A DNA stretch of 64,000 nt from Metabacillus_B sp050107715 (GCF_050107715.1 NZ_JBNILN010000011.1:47202-111201); one strand, 5' to 3'. Positions 49,728 through 58,893 are shown, counted from the stretch's first letter. Translations and numbers: made by a program. Notes: generated from the sequence alone by a model not told the origin.

Positions 49728-51140
49728 ATGCTGAACGCAGAATTCAAAGAAAGATTGATTGCCGCTGTCGGCAAAAGCAACGTAGAAGACTCGAACGCAA
49801 GCCGTCTTGTCTATTCCTATGATGCGACACCGAATTTCCAGGCGCTTCCGGAAGCTGTCGTATCACCCAGATCTGCTGGAGAGGTATCCCAGGTAGTCAA
49901 GCTTTGCGGACAATACAGTGTCCCGATTGTGCCTAGAGGATCCGGTACGAACCTTTGTGCCGGGACCTGCCCGACAGAAGGCGGGATTGTCCTCCTATTT
50001 AAGCACTTGAACAAAATTCTTGAAATCGATGAAGAAAACCTGACTGTCACAGTTCAGCCTGGGGCGCTTACTTTGGATATCATCCATGAAGTTGAAGCAA
50101 TTGGACTGTTTTATCCTCCAGATCCCAGCTCTATGAAAATTTCTACAATCGGAGGAAATATCAGTGAAAATTCCGGAGGACTGCGCGGACTGAAATACGG
50201 TGTTACCCGTGATTATGTTATGGCTTTAGAGGTTGTTCTCGCTAATGGAGACATCATCCGGACAGGGGGAAAGCTTGCGAAAGACGTGGCAGGCTATGAT
50301 TTTACCCGTTTGTTTGTCGGCTCTGAAGGAACACTTGGAATTGTAACTGAGGCAACACTGAAGCTGATCCCAATGCCGGAATCAAAAAGCACGATGCTCG
50401 CCATGTATCAGGATCTGGAAGCAGCCGCAAAATCCGTTTCAGCCATTATCTCCGGAAAAATCATTCCTGCAACGCTTGAATTTTTAGATCAGCCGACCTT
50501 GAAGGCAGTCGAAGACTTCGCCAATATTGGACTGCCGACGGATGTGAAAGCGGTTCTGCTTATAGAGCAGGACGGTCCTGAAGATCTTGTAGCAAGGGAT
50601 ATGCAAAAAATGGCGGACATCTGCAAAAAGGAACAGGCCGTTTCGGTTCAGCTTGCGCAAACGGACCAGGAAGCAGAAGCACTGCGGACTGCGAGGCGGT
50701 CAGCCTTATCCGCTCTTGCCCGATTGAAACCTGCAACCATTCTCGAGGATGCGACTGTACCAAGATCCGAAATAGCAAACATGGTCAGAGCCATCAATGA
50801 AATTGCGTTGAAATACCGGGTTCAGATTTGTACGTTCGGACACGCAGGCGACGGGAACCTCCATCCAACTGCTGCAGCCGATGCCCGGGACAATGACGAA
50901 ATGGAACGGGTTGAAAAAGCATTTGCAGAAATATTTGAAAAAGCAATAGAACTCGGCGGGACCATTACCGGAGAGCATGGAGTCGGTGAAATGAAGGCAC
51001 CTTATCTCGAATTAAAATTAGGGGCAGCTGGCATATCGGCAATGAAAGCTGTTAAAAACGCGCTGGATCCCGGCAACATCATGAACCCGGGGAAAGTATT
51101 TGCGAAAGACACAAGAAAAAGGGTGGTCGTGTCATCATGA
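49728..51140 (+). CDS. glcD: Glycolate oxidase subunit GlcD (FAD-linked oxidoreductase)
   Basis: 470 residues. VAO-type FAD-binding domain with PRGSGTNLCAGTCPTEGGIVL (PP-loop) and GGNISENSGGLRGLKYGVTRDYV. The C-terminal cap ends CTFGHAGDGNLHP and GGTITGEHGVGEMKAPYL, the His-rich active-site strands of the GlcD/D-lactate dehydrogenase group. It oxidises glycolate (or lactate) and passes electrons to GlcF. Overlaps glcF by four bases. Confidence 0.94.
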   Translation: MLNAEFKERLIAAVGKSNVEDSNASRLVYSYDATPNFQALPEAVVSPRSAGEVSQVVKLCGQYSVPIVPRGSGTNLCAGTCPTEGGIVLLFKHLNKILEIDEENLTVTVQPGALTLDIIHEVEAIGLFYPPDPSSMKISTIGGNISENSGGLRGLKYGVTRDYVMALEVVLANGDIIRTGGKLAKDVAGYDFTRLFVGSEGTLGIVTEATLKLIPMPESKSTMLAMYQDLEAAAKSVSAIISGKIIPATLEFLDQPTLKAVEDFANIGLPTDVKAVLLIEQDGPEDLVARDMQKMADICKKEQAVSVQLAQTDQEAEALRTARRSALSALARLKPATILEDATVPRSEIANMVRAINEIALKYRVQICTFGHAGDGNLHPTAAADARDNDEMERVEKAFAEIFEKAIELGGTITGEHGVGEMKAPYLELKLGAAGISAMKAVKNALDPGNIMNPGKVFAKDTRKRVVVSS

Positions 51141-52468
51141 CAACAGAACAGGAAAGGGAAAAAATACAAGACCAGTTCAAGCAGCGCATGAATGAAGATG
51201 AACTGCTGAACTGTATGAGATGCGGCTTCTGTCTTCCCTCCTGCCCGACATATATCGAGTCAGACTTTGACGAAGCCCACTCACCAAGAGGAAGGATCGC
51301 TTTGATGAAGGGCGTCGTCGATGGATTGATCGAACCTGATGAAGATGTGGAGCGGTCATTGGATCTTTGCCTTGGCTGCCGGGCATGTGAGCCGGTTTGT
51401 CCATCAGGTGTGAGGTACGGACATTTACTGGAGGAAGCACGCGATATTATCAATCAAAATAAAAAGCATTCCCTTCCTGTCAGGGTGTTGAGGAAGGCTG
51501 CATTCCACCATTTGTTCCCCCATCAGAGCAGGATGAGAAATATCACCGGTCTGCTTGGGTTTTATCAGCGGTCGGGCTTGCAGAAGATTGCCCGGAATAT
51601 CGGGGTTCTGAAGCTGTTTCCTGAAACGCTGGCGACAATGGAGAAAGTGCTCCCTCCCGTACCGCCGATGAAAGAATTGAAAAATCGTCCTGAATTCCTG
51701 CCCTCTCAAGGAGCGGCCTCTAAACGTGTGGCCTTTTTCAGCGGCTGTTTAATGGATACGATGTTTATGGACACCAATAATAAGACCGCCAAGCTCCTTC
51801 AGGCAGCTGGCTGTGAGATCGTCATTCCGAAAAACCAGGCATGCTGCGGGGCCCTTCACGGACATAGCGGAGAAAAAGCGGAAGCAAAAGAGCTTGCAAA
51901 ACGAAATATTCAGGCTTTTGAGAATCTGAATGCAGACTATATCATCACCAATGCAGGCGGCTGCGGAGCCTTTCTTATTGAATATGGTCATCTCCTGCAG
52001 GATGAACCGGACTGGCGGGAAAGGGCAGAAGCGTTTTCCGCAAAACTTAAGGATTTTACAGAGGTGCTGATTGAGTGCGGGTTTCATCACAGCATCCCTC
52101 TTTCTCTCTCCTCCAGGGTAATTACCTATCAGGATTCCTGCCATCTTAAGAATGTCATGCGCACCTCCTCCGCTCCCAGAAAACTGCTTCATGCCATTAA
52201 AGGAGCCGAGCTCAGGGAGATGAAGGATGCAGACCGCTGCTGCGGGTCAGCCGGAATTTACAATATTGTTGAATCAGAGATGAGTATGCAAATTCTTGAT
52301 CATAAAATGGAGCAGGCAAAAGCCTCACATGCAGCGGTAATCGCAACCGCCAACCCTGGATGCCTTCTGCAAATGCAGCTCGGGATTGAACGGGAAGGGC
52401 TCAGCGATAAAATGAAAGCATATCATCTTGCAGATATACTGTATGAAGCAATGGAAAAAGGAGGCTAA
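51137..52468 (+). CDS. glcF: Glycolate oxidase iron-sulfur subunit GlcF
   Basis: 443 residues. Two [4Fe-4S] clusters: CMRCGFCLPSCPTY near residue 26 and CLGCRACEPVCPSGV near residue 79, followed by two CCG domains (FSGCLMDTMF...ACCGALHGHSG and YQDSCHLKN...DRCCGSAGIY). This is the normal GlcF layout that carries electrons from GlcD to the quinone pool at the membrane. No glcE is present, as in Bacillus YsfC-YsfD. Confidence 0.95.
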   Translation: MTTEQEREKIQDQFKQRMNEDELLNCMRCGFCLPSCPTYIESDFDEAHSPRGRIALMKGVVDGLIEPDEDVERSLDLCLGCRACEPVCPSGVRYGHLLEEARDIINQNKKHSLPVRVLRKAAFHHLFPHQSRMRNITGLLGFYQRSGLQKIARNIGVLKLFPETLATMEKVLPPVPPMKELKNRPEFLPSQGAASKRVAFFSGCLMDTMFMDTNNKTAKLLQAAGCEIVIPKNQACCGALHGHSGEKAEAKELAKRNIQAFENLNADYIITNAGGCGAFLIEYGHLLQDEPDWRERAEAFSAKLKDFTEVLIECGFHHSIPLSLSSRVITYQDSCHLKNVMRTSSAPRKLLHAIKGAELREMKDADRCCGSAGIYNIVESEMSMQILDHKMEQAKASHAAVIATANPGCLLQMQLGIEREGLSDKMKAYHLADILYEAMEKGG

Positions 52469-52526
52469 GCCTATATAAGGGACATAGTCCACTGCAAAAC
52501 CCAGTAACGGAGGTGCCTAATCCAGG

Positions 52527-53021
52527 TCAGTTCCTTTCTTTCACCGCCACTCTGGTTCCTGATGCCCAATCATGAATGAATTTTCTGTCATGATTTAAAA
52601 AAGGGACAATCAAATAAACCAAGGCGGCACCATTTGCAGCGTAGGCAACCATGATTATGACCAGCTCTGGCAAATCGGTCGGCAAAAAAAATCTCCAAAC
52701 GGCAAAATGAGCCATCTCCCAAGGTAAAAATTTTATCATCGATCGAACAAGTGACCTGGATAGACTTACCCCTGTATTTACTGAGCCCGCTACTCTTAAT
52801 TTTGCTGCTCTTTTCCCCAGGGTCGTCTGAAATGGAGAAGCTTCAAAAATGCTAAAGTACAAATACACAGGCAACGTTAAAATAAAAAAGCTGCTAAGAT
52901 GCGCAGTAAACGCATTACCCATAAACAAAGGCGATAACAGAGGAGATAAAAGACCCAATACCATCCCATATCCCACTATGATTATGTAGTCAATCAAAAA
53001 AGCAGTGAAACGGCGCCTCAT
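52527..53021 (-). CDS. RDD-family membrane protein
   Basis: 164 residues, three or four hydrophobic helices. The family's conserved Arg and Asp lie in MRRRFTAFLIDYIIIVGYG, FEASPFQTTLGKRAAKLRV and the end NHDRKFIHDWASGTRVAVKE. ATG 53021 is spaced six bases from GGGGGGGA; ATGs at 53051 and 53027 are less likely. Some RDD proteins act in Na+ or osmolyte transport; role unknown here. Confidence 0.88.
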   Translation of the reverse strand: MRRRFTAFLIDYIIIVGYGMVLGLLSPLLSPLFMGNAFTAHLSSFFILTLPVYLYFSIFEASPFQTTLGKRAAKLRVAGSVNTGVSLSRSLVRSMIKFLPWEMAHFAVWRFFLPTDLPELVIIMVAYAANGAALVYLIVPFLNHDRKFIHDWASGTRVAVKERN

Positions 53022-53184
53022 AAACATTCCCCCCCTCTTTATGTAGATCATATGCGTTACAGGTAAAACACTGATCCATATCAGGGTTGATTTTTCATGA
53101 GGGAGGGATACGTTGGATTTACTTTAAGTGTGAAATAAGAGAATGGGTGCAGCCGCTATTTATTGCATAGCCTAAAGGCGCAGC

Positions 53185-54030
53185 TTATCCCCTTAACAAC
53201 GGAAGAGTACAGCATCGGAAAGCGCCACCTGATTTAATAATTTCCGATAGATCGGCTTCGATGATTTCATAACCAAGTTTCTTCAGCTGATTATTTGTGT
53301 GCTTGTTACCTGGCAGGGCGATCAGCTTCTTATAGTCGATCGAGAGCACATTCACACCCAGTCTGAATTGATCCTCTTCGTTTACTTCAATCATGTTAAA
53401 TCGTGCCGACAGCTTATCAATTTCATCCTGATTAAGTGCCGGTGGATATAAAAGCGCTTCATTTTCCGAAATAATATTAAACACACAATCCAGATGGAGG
53501 TATTCTTTTTTAATCGGAACAGGAACGATTTCATACCCCGGCAAATAATTTTGAAGCAGTGGAACACTCTCAGAGGAAGTTCTTTCGCTGATCCCTACAT
53601 AAACGGTCCGGCCATGAATGAGGACATCTCCCCCCTCAATTCCAGCCCCCTTCAAATCCACGAATTCAGCATCTGCGTTTGTCAGCCATTCCTTTAATAA
53701 AGCTTCTTCTCCAAACCTGATGTCCATTTCCATATTGGCAATAAATATCTTCCTTCCGATCGTAAACCCTATATCTCTTGTGAACACTTGCTCGGGGTAC
53801 TTTTCAGACGGTTCCAGAAGGTGCGTCTCAATACCCTGAGACTCAAGAATCCGGACAAACTCTTTATGCTGCCTGGCAGCCTTTTCTGTGTTTAATTTTT
53901 CATGCTGATAATGTTTTTGTGTCTCATTAATAACCTCTTCAATTTTCAAATATTTCGCAGGGCACAATAAAACATGCTTCAATGGAGCAAATTCGGTTTC
54001 GCAGTAGATCTGGAACTCAGATTCAGACAT
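53185..54030 (-). CDS. Dimethylarginine dimethylaminohydrolase / amidinotransferase family (YkgA-like)
   Basis: 281 residues of the guanidino-modifying superfamily. The triad-type residues are visible: Asp in VFTRDIGFTIG, His in EYLHLDCVFNII, Cys in FRCCTLPLLRG at the C-terminus. EGGDVLIHGRTVYVGISERT is the conserved central block. ATG 54030 follows GGGAGG. It may hydrolyse methylarginines or related guanidines; substrate not shown. Single gene. Confidence 0.9.
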   Translation of the reverse strand: MSESEFQIYCETEFAPLKHVLLCPAKYLKIEEVINETQKHYQHEKLNTEKAARQHKEFVRILESQGIETHLLEPSEKYPEQVFTRDIGFTIGRKIFIANMEMDIRFGEEALLKEWLTNADAEFVDLKGAGIEGGDVLIHGRTVYVGISERTSSESVPLLQNYLPGYEIVPVPIKKEYLHLDCVFNIISENEALLYPPALNQDEIDKLSARFNMIEVNEEDQFRLGVNVLSIDYKKLIALPGNKHTNNQLKKLGYEIIEADLSEIIKSGGAFRCCTLPLLRG

Positions 54031-54144
54031 CGATAATCCTCCCAGTAAGCTAATGATTATGAGAATTAGTGTCTCCATATAGATGCCAGTTAACCCATTA
54101 CGAGTGCGAAGCTATCGGTTTATATGAAATACATCCATAAATGT

Positions 54145-54555
54145 TCAGATTTTGTTAAAGAGCTGCTCCGCACAATATTCAATAATTTCCCTCCTGCGGA
54201 TAATACCGATAAATATCCCCTGATCATCCACTACAGGAACAAAATTCTGTTCCATTGCCCTGGAAATAATCTCTTCCATTTTGGCATGTATGGGAACAGG
54301 TTCGTTCGTTCGGTGCAGTTCTATTTCACTGATACTGATTCTATTCGTCGTGTCAAAAGTTAAGTTGGGAGTATTTTTTAATTTCCAAAGCAAGTCGCCT
54401 TCCGTAAGGGTGGCAACATATCTTCCTTCATCATCTAAAAGCGGAAGGGCCGTATAACGGTGGTATTCCATCTTTTCCAGCGCCTGTCTCATGGTCGATT
54501 GAACGGGCAAGTGAATGACTTCTTTTTTTGGGAGCAAGAAAAACGCTATGTTCAT
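54145..54555 (-). CDS. CBS-domain protein under c-di-AMP riboswitch control
   Basis: 136 residues made almost entirely of two CBS motifs: LPVQSTMRQALEKMEYHRYTALPLLDDEGRYVATLTEGDLLW and PVPIHAKMEEIISRAMEQNFVPVVDDQGIFIGIIRRREIIEY. It begins MNIAFFLLPKKEVIHL, and no catalytic domain is attached. CBS pairs usually bind adenine nucleotides; B. subtilis CbpB (DarB, YkuL) binds c-di-AMP but differs in sequence. ATG 54555 is used: frames upstream to 54744 run through the riboswitch. A second ATG in another frame, at the AAGGGG site (54567), begins an overlapping 43-codon frame that is unlikely to be real. Confidence 0.88.
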   Translation of the reverse strand: MNIAFFLLPKKEVIHLPVQSTMRQALEKMEYHRYTALPLLDDEGRYVATLTEGDLLWKLKNTPNLTFDTTNRISISEIELHRTNEPVPIHAKMEEIISRAMEQNFVPVVDDQGIFIGIIRRREIIEYCAEQLFNKI

Positions 54556-54597
54556 TTTGCATATTAACCCCTTTTTGATTTCGTATATAGTTCGGCA

Positions 54598-54678
54598 ATA
54601 CAAAAAGACCGTCGATTTCCAAAAGGCAAAAGCTGCAGAAAAAAACAGCATAAAAAGCCCTTTAGAACAAGGCGGTCT
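54598..54678 (-). terminator. Putative riboswitch terminator before the CBS gene
   Basis: Minus strand AGACCG (about 54678) pairs with CGGTCT, followed by TTTTG near 54603. An inner stem GCTG/CAGC flanks a T7 stretch. It lies between the aptamer and the CBS start. The long loop makes the exact fold uncertain. Confidence 0.5.
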
Positions 54679-54679
54679 C

Positions 54680-54812
54680 GTGACCTCCTTCGCTTTAGCC
54701 TGCGAAGTTAGCTGACGGGCAGGATGGCGAAAGAGTTCTTTCATCCCTTCTATAAATAGAATTAGCCCCTGAAAATTGGTTCCTCCGCTCCCGCTGTGCG
54801 GGATTAAGCCAT
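54680..54812 (-). promoter_or_regulatory. c-di-AMP riboswitch (ydaO/yuaA class)
   Basis: Minus strand carries the class signatures in order: GGCTTAATCCCGC with stem TCCCGC-ACA-GCGGGA, AGCGGAGGAACCAATTTT, GGGGCTAATTC, a GGGATGAAAGAACTC/CGCCATCC region, then CCCGTCAGCTAACTTCGCAG and GCGAAGGAGG. It begins just downstream of a sigma-A promoter and ends before the CBS-domain gene. In known cases c-di-AMP binding turns expression off. Confidence 0.92.
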
Positions 54813-54828
54813 TTACATTTTCATGTCT

Positions 54829-54858
54829 ATATTACTCTCACCCATAGCCCTATGTAAA
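54829..54858 (-). promoter_or_regulatory. Sigma-A promoter for the c-di-AMP riboswitch transcript
   Basis: Minus strand TTTACA (54858-54853), 18-base spacer, TAATAT (54834-54829). Start of transcription would lie at the beginning of the aptamer. The remaining gap to nupC (54870-55170) contains no gene or purine riboswitch that I recognise. Confidence 0.6.
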
Positions 54859-55178
54859 TGTGAGATTTTTACTATAAGCCAGCCTGTGATTCATTGCCGT
54901 TCCAATATCCGGAATTTGCTCTGAATTTCATACTTTTGCGGAAGATTATGACTTTTTACTTGTTCCTATTAAGAAAACGAATTCATTTTTTTCAATTAAC
55001 CCCTTTCTTATTAGTTGGAAATCAGTATAATAGGAAAGGGCATTCGACGTCATTAATCGACAGTTTTTTCTGCAGCCGTGTGCTAGCTTGGGAAAGTTTG
55101 GGTAAAGATAAGTACATGCAGCAATTGCTTATACGGTCCCTTGTCATCATTCGTTTACTACATAAGGAGGTTTCAGCA

Positions 55179-56357
55179 TTGAATATCATCATTCCGCTAC
55201 TAGGGATTGCGGTCGTTCTGCTGCTGGCGTATTTAGTCAGCAACAATAAAAAACAAATTAAGTATAAACCGATCATCATCATGCTTGTACTTCAAATAAT
55301 CTTAACCTTCATCCTCTTAAATACAGGCATTGGTTTGTTTATCATTGAAGGAATTTCTGCCTTATTCACGAAACTGTTAGAGTATGCCGCAAGTGGAATC
55401 AACTTTGTTTTTGGCGGAATCGCAAACGCAGAAGAAATGCCTTTTTTCCTGAATGTCCTGCTTCCGATCGTATTTATCTCCGCTTTAATCGGAATTGCCC
55501 AGCACATTAAACTTCTTCCGCTTATCATCAAATACCTTGGATTGGTCCTGAGCAAAATAAACGGTATGGGCAAACTTGAGTCTTATAATGCAGTTGCCTC
55601 AGCTATTTTCGGTCAATCTGAAGTATTTATATCCGTTAAGAAACAGCTCGGATACCTGCCGGATCACCGGTTGTACACATTATGCACATCAGCTATGTCA
55701 ACGGTCTCGGCCTCTATCCTTGGAGCATATATGACAATGATCGATCCGAAGTTTGTCATTGTAGCTTTGGTGCTTAACCTTTTCGGCGGATTTATTATCG
55801 TAAATCTTATCAACCCGTACGAGGTTACAGATGAAGAGGACTTCGTCCAGGTTCAAGAGGGGGAAAAGCAGACCTTTTTCGAAATGCTTGGCGAATACAT
55901 CATGGACGGATTCAAAGTAGCGATTATCGTTGGAGCTATGCTGATTGGATTTGTTGCTCTTATTGCAGCGATTAATGACCTGTTCAGCATTATTTTCGGT
56001 ATCACGTTCCAAACGATGCTTGGTTATGTATTTGCTCCATTTGCCTTCATGATTGGAGTACCTGCAGCAGAAGTTGTACAAGCCGGTACAATAATGGCAA
56101 CCAAGCTCGTCTCCAATGAGTTTGTCGCCATGCTGGATCTGTCGAAAATGACAGAGCTTTCCGAACGGACGACAGCGATCATATCCGTTTTCCTCGTTTC
56201 CTTTGCAAACTTCTCCTCCATCGGTATTATCACCGGTGCCGTAAAAGGATTGCACGAACAAAAAGGAAACGTCGTGGCCCGCTTCGGAATGAAACTGCTA
56301 TACGGAGCTACCTTGGTCAGTTTCTTATCAGCAGCAATTGTCGGTTTGCTTATTTAA
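55179..56357 (+). CDS. nupC: Concentrative nucleoside transporter (NupC family)
   Basis: Cation-coupled nucleoside uptake in the membrane, 392 residues, matching NupC (393). Family blocks: GIGLFIIEGISALFTKLLEYAASGINFVFGG, GKLESYNAVASAIFGQSEVFISVK (the conserved GQSE nucleoside/ion site), and SFANFSSIGIITGAVKGL near the end. TTG start with AAGGAGG eight bases upstream; longer frames to 54894 have no site. Monocistronic, strong terminator after. Divergent in promoter region from the CBS gene. Confidence 0.95.
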   Translation: MNIIIPLLGIAVVLLLAYLVSNNKKQIKYKPIIIMLVLQIILTFILLNTGIGLFIIEGISALFTKLLEYAASGINFVFGGIANAEEMPFFLNVLLPIVFISALIGIAQHIKLLPLIIKYLGLVLSKINGMGKLESYNAVASAIFGQSEVFISVKKQLGYLPDHRLYTLCTSAMSTVSASILGAYMTMIDPKFVIVALVLNLFGGFIIVNLINPYEVTDEEDFVQVQEGEKQTFFEMLGEYIMDGFKVAIIVGAMLIGFVALIAAINDLFSIIFGITFQTMLGYVFAPFAFMIGVPAAEVVQAGTIMATKLVSNEFVAMLDLSKMTELSERTTAIISVFLVSFANFSSIGIITGAVKGLHEQKGNVVARFGMKLLYGATLVSFLSAAIVGLLI

Positions 56358-56361
56358 AATA

Positions 56362-56395
56362 GCCGCGCGGCTTTTGATGCCGCGCGGCCTTTTTA
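56362..56395 (+). terminator. Terminator of nupC
   Basis: GCCGCGCGGC-TTTTGAT-GCCGCGCGGC followed by CTTTTTATT. The arms are themselves near-palindromic. Confidence 0.92.
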
Positions 56396-56579
56396 TTCGT
56401 CTTCTATAAGGGTTTCAGCAAGAATGGCATGGCCCCTCTGCACCTTGTTTGCCTGGCAAGATTGCCTGAGCGCTGGGTGACTAAACTAATCTGCCGGCTA
56501 TTTTTTGGCCTCGCTTCGGCGCTGTTTAACAGGACTTAAAGGTACAGAGGCCTAAGGCCCCGTATTGTTTCATGTCAAA

Positions 56580-57344
56580 TTACTTTTTCCGGCCGGTATA
56601 GACATAAATAGCATCTCTCAAAAATTCAGCGAGTCCGGGCTGCTGCTCATCATAATACGCTTTAAACCGTTCGTCTTCTGCATACATGTCCCCCAGTCCC
56701 GCATGTGCCTCTTTGCTGTACTCTGCCCAGTAGTGATTGAGCCATTGCTTGTGGAGGCGGACTGTATTTTGCGCTTCAGCGCTAGCAGGATCACCTGTTT
56801 TGTAGGCTTCAGCTAATGCCGTTTTCACTTTCTGTTCAAGCAGGGTTACTTCCTCGTACTGCTCTTTGGACATGTTTTTCAATTTTTCATTTGACCGCCT
56901 AATGGCATCCTCTCCGTATTTACTGCGAATTTCCTTTCCATACTTTTCCTCATTTTCGTCTATCTGCTTTTGTTTAAAGCCTTCGAACTTTTCGTGATCT
57001 GACATGGTTATTCTCCCTTCGTCCGCTGCGATTGTCTTTTCCACATTGGAAATGAGCAAATCGAGCTGCTTCCGTTTTTCCAGGAGTTTTTCACGATGTT
57101 CTATAAGGGCTTTGGCTCCGCTGAAGGAAGGGTCAGCCAGTATTGCCTGAATTTGTTCGAGACTGATGCCCAGTTCACGGTAGAAAAGAATCTGCTGCAG
57201 CCGATCTACTTCTGCAGCCCCATAAATTCTGTACCCCGACGAGTTCATTCTAGCCGGCTTTAGAATGCGGATCTCATCGTAATATCGCAAGGTTCTGGCT
57301 GTAACTCCCGAAATCTTCGCAAGCTTCTGCACAGTATATTCCAT
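56580..57344 (-). CDS. MerR-family regulator with TipAS antibiotic-recognition domain
   Basis: 254 residues. MerR HTH (YTVQKLAKISGVTARTLRYYDEIRILKPARMNSSGYRIYG), a long dimerisation coiled coil (residues 75-115), and a C-terminal TipAS domain (HKQWLNHYWAEYSKEAHAGLGDMYAEDERFKAYYDEQQPGLAEFL), as in TipAL and B. subtilis Mta. Such proteins bind peptide antibiotics or drugs and activate efflux genes. AGGAGGTGAACACAG precedes the ATG. The nearest partner on this strand is not evident. Confidence 0.93.
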   Translation of the reverse strand: MEYTVQKLAKISGVTARTLRYYDEIRILKPARMNSSGYRIYGAAEVDRLQQILFYRELGISLEQIQAILADPSFSGAKALIEHREKLLEKRKQLDLLISNVEKTIAADEGRITMSDHEKFEGFKQKQIDENEEKYGKEIRSKYGEDAIRRSNEKLKNMSKEQYEEVTLLEQKVKTALAEAYKTGDPASAEAQNTVRLHKQWLNHYWAEYSKEAHAGLGDMYAEDERFKAYYDEQQPGLAEFLRDAIYVYTGRKK

Positions 57345-57550
57345 CTGTGTTCACCTCCTGATAAGTTCAGATTACACCTTGACGCAGCGTGAAGGTCAAT
57401 GGCTTTATACATTTTACATTTCAGCCATATTTTAGATGCCGGCATGCTTCATAAGCAGTGGAAGCAGCTTTGAATCAGATTAAAAAAGAGTAGAGTTTAT
57501 GTTCACGTACCTCCATAATGGATATGAATTCTTAAAGGAAGGGAACCGAA

Positions 57551-58486
57551 ATGAACATCCGACATGATCAGCAGAAGCATTTAGAACGAGTCATCGATTA
57601 TATAGAAGATAATATCCAGGAGGCTCTCCCGCTGGAAAAGCTTGCAGCCGTCTCCACGTATTCGGCCTTCCATTTTCAGAGGCTGTTTAAGAGGATGACA
57701 GGCGAAACCCCTGCCACCTATGTAAAGCGGCTTCGTCTGGAGGATGCTGCCCATTTGCTTATTTATGAGCCAGACCTTCCTGTAACTCATGTGGCACATC
57801 AGTGCGGATTTTCATCATTATCTTATTTTACCTCTTCTTTCAGGGAAGCATTTGAAAGCAGTCCGAAAGAATGGCGTGAAGGATCTTATTTGGCACGCTT
57901 TCCGCGTGAGTATAAAGATAGCAAGAAATCGAAACTTTTCAGCAAGAATAGAGAAGCAATATGGACCCCTCACCACTATAATCAGTTTAGGTGGCTTGAC
58001 TTAAGCAAGGTTCAGATCATTCATCTCCCTTCCTGCAAAACTGAAAAAAGACATCATATGGGTTCTTACATCAGCGGAATTCCCCAGACTTGGGGGGAAC
58101 TCTATCACTGGGCTAACGCGAGAGACCTTATACATCAAGATGCGCTGATGCTTGGTTATCCGAAGAATAACCCTTACATTACCCCGCCAGAGAAGAGCCG
58201 GTACGAATGTCATATAGAGCTAGAAAGCAGGACCGCAGAGGGTGTGAACCTGTCCTCATTTCATGGAGGGAAGCATGTGCTGTATGAATTTGATGAGCCG
58301 GTACCATACAGCGATCGGGGAATGCTGATTGAGTGTTATTCTGAACTATACAGCTTCTGGCTTCCCGGGAGCGGGTTCAAATACTTAGGAAAACCTGTTG
58401 AACTGGTTCAGGTGAGACCTCTGCCAGGAACCCTCAAGCTTGATTGCAGGATCAAAGCCATCGCACTTGCTATTGAACCTAAATAG
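57551..58486 (+). CDS. AraC-family regulator with GyrI-like effector-binding domain
   Basis: 311 residues. N-terminal double HTH (VIDYIEDNIQEALPLEKLAAVSTYSAFHFQRLFKRMTGETPATYVKRLRLEDAAHLL to CGFSSLSYFTSSF), then a GyrI-like small-molecule domain (residues about 150-308) ending LDCRIKAIALAIEP. This is the Rob/BltR-like layout sensing hydrophobic drugs or metabolites. AAGGAAGGG precedes the ATG. It is followed after 17 bases by a DUF1761 membrane protein gene in the same operon. Confidence 0.93.
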   Translation: MNIRHDQQKHLERVIDYIEDNIQEALPLEKLAAVSTYSAFHFQRLFKRMTGETPATYVKRLRLEDAAHLLIYEPDLPVTHVAHQCGFSSLSYFTSSFREAFESSPKEWREGSYLARFPREYKDSKKSKLFSKNREAIWTPHHYNQFRWLDLSKVQIIHLPSCKTEKRHHMGSYISGIPQTWGELYHWANARDLIHQDALMLGYPKNNPYITPPEKSRYECHIELESRTAEGVNLSSFHGGKHVLYEFDEPVPYSDRGMLIECYSELYSFWLPGSGFKYLGKPVELVQVRPLPGTLKLDCRIKAIALAIEPK

Positions 58487-58503
58487 AATAGGAGGAAAAA
58501 TAT

Positions 58504-58893
58504 ATGGGAATTGACTGGACACAGATGAATGTTTGGGCGATTTTAGCCGGCGGTGCACTATACATGTTCTATGGAGCCATTTATTATTCTATTTTACTAA
58601 AAAATAAAGGTGAATTTGCCGCTAATGAAAGCAAAGGGCCGGGCAAATATGCCGCCTCAGCTGCAATCGCGTTCATCAGTTCACTTTTAATTGGAATTCT
58701 TGTCGTTTCGGCCGGTGCCGAAACATGGATTTCTGGAGCCGCTGCAGGTTTCATAGTAGGGCTGATCATCACTCTCGTTTACTTGAAAAATTCTTTGTTC
58801 GGCTTACTGAGCAGAAGAGCTCTTTTCATCGCGGCCGGTGACCATCTCATTATTTTCACCCTGCTTGGAGCAGTCCACGGAATTTGGTCATGA
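58504..58893 (+). CDS. DUF1761 membrane protein
   Basis: 129 residues, four hydrophobic helices; MNVWAILAGGALYMFYGAIYYS, SSLLIGILVVSAGAETWISGAAAGF and FIAAGDHLIIFTLLGAVHGIW match DUF1761. GGAGGAAAAATAT precedes the ATG. Likely cotranscribed with, and regulated by, the upstream AraC/GyrI regulator. No known function. Confidence 0.88.
   Translation: MGIDWTQMNVWAILAGGALYMFYGAIYYSILLKNKGEFAANESKGPGKYAASAAIAFISSLLIGILVVSAGAETWISGAAAGFIVGLIITLVYLKNSLFGLLSRRALFIAAGDHLIIFTLLGAVHGIWS

Noticed and set aside
54431..54567. Overlapping 43-codon frame beginning at the AAGGGG site in the CBS leader (MQNEHSVFLAPKK)
   Set aside because: It overlaps the CBS reading frame in another phase and its product is the shifted reading of a conserved protein. 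A regulatory overlap is possible but not supported.
54789..54870. Hairpins and a T-run on the plus strand that looked like an attenuator for nupC
   Set aside because: The same bases, read on the minus strand, are the promoter and first stem of the c-di-AMP riboswitch, which explains them better. CTCAC/GTGAG pairing is weak.
54870..55178. Purine riboswitch before the nucleoside transporter gene
   Set aside because: None of the conserved purine-aptamer loop sequences is present.
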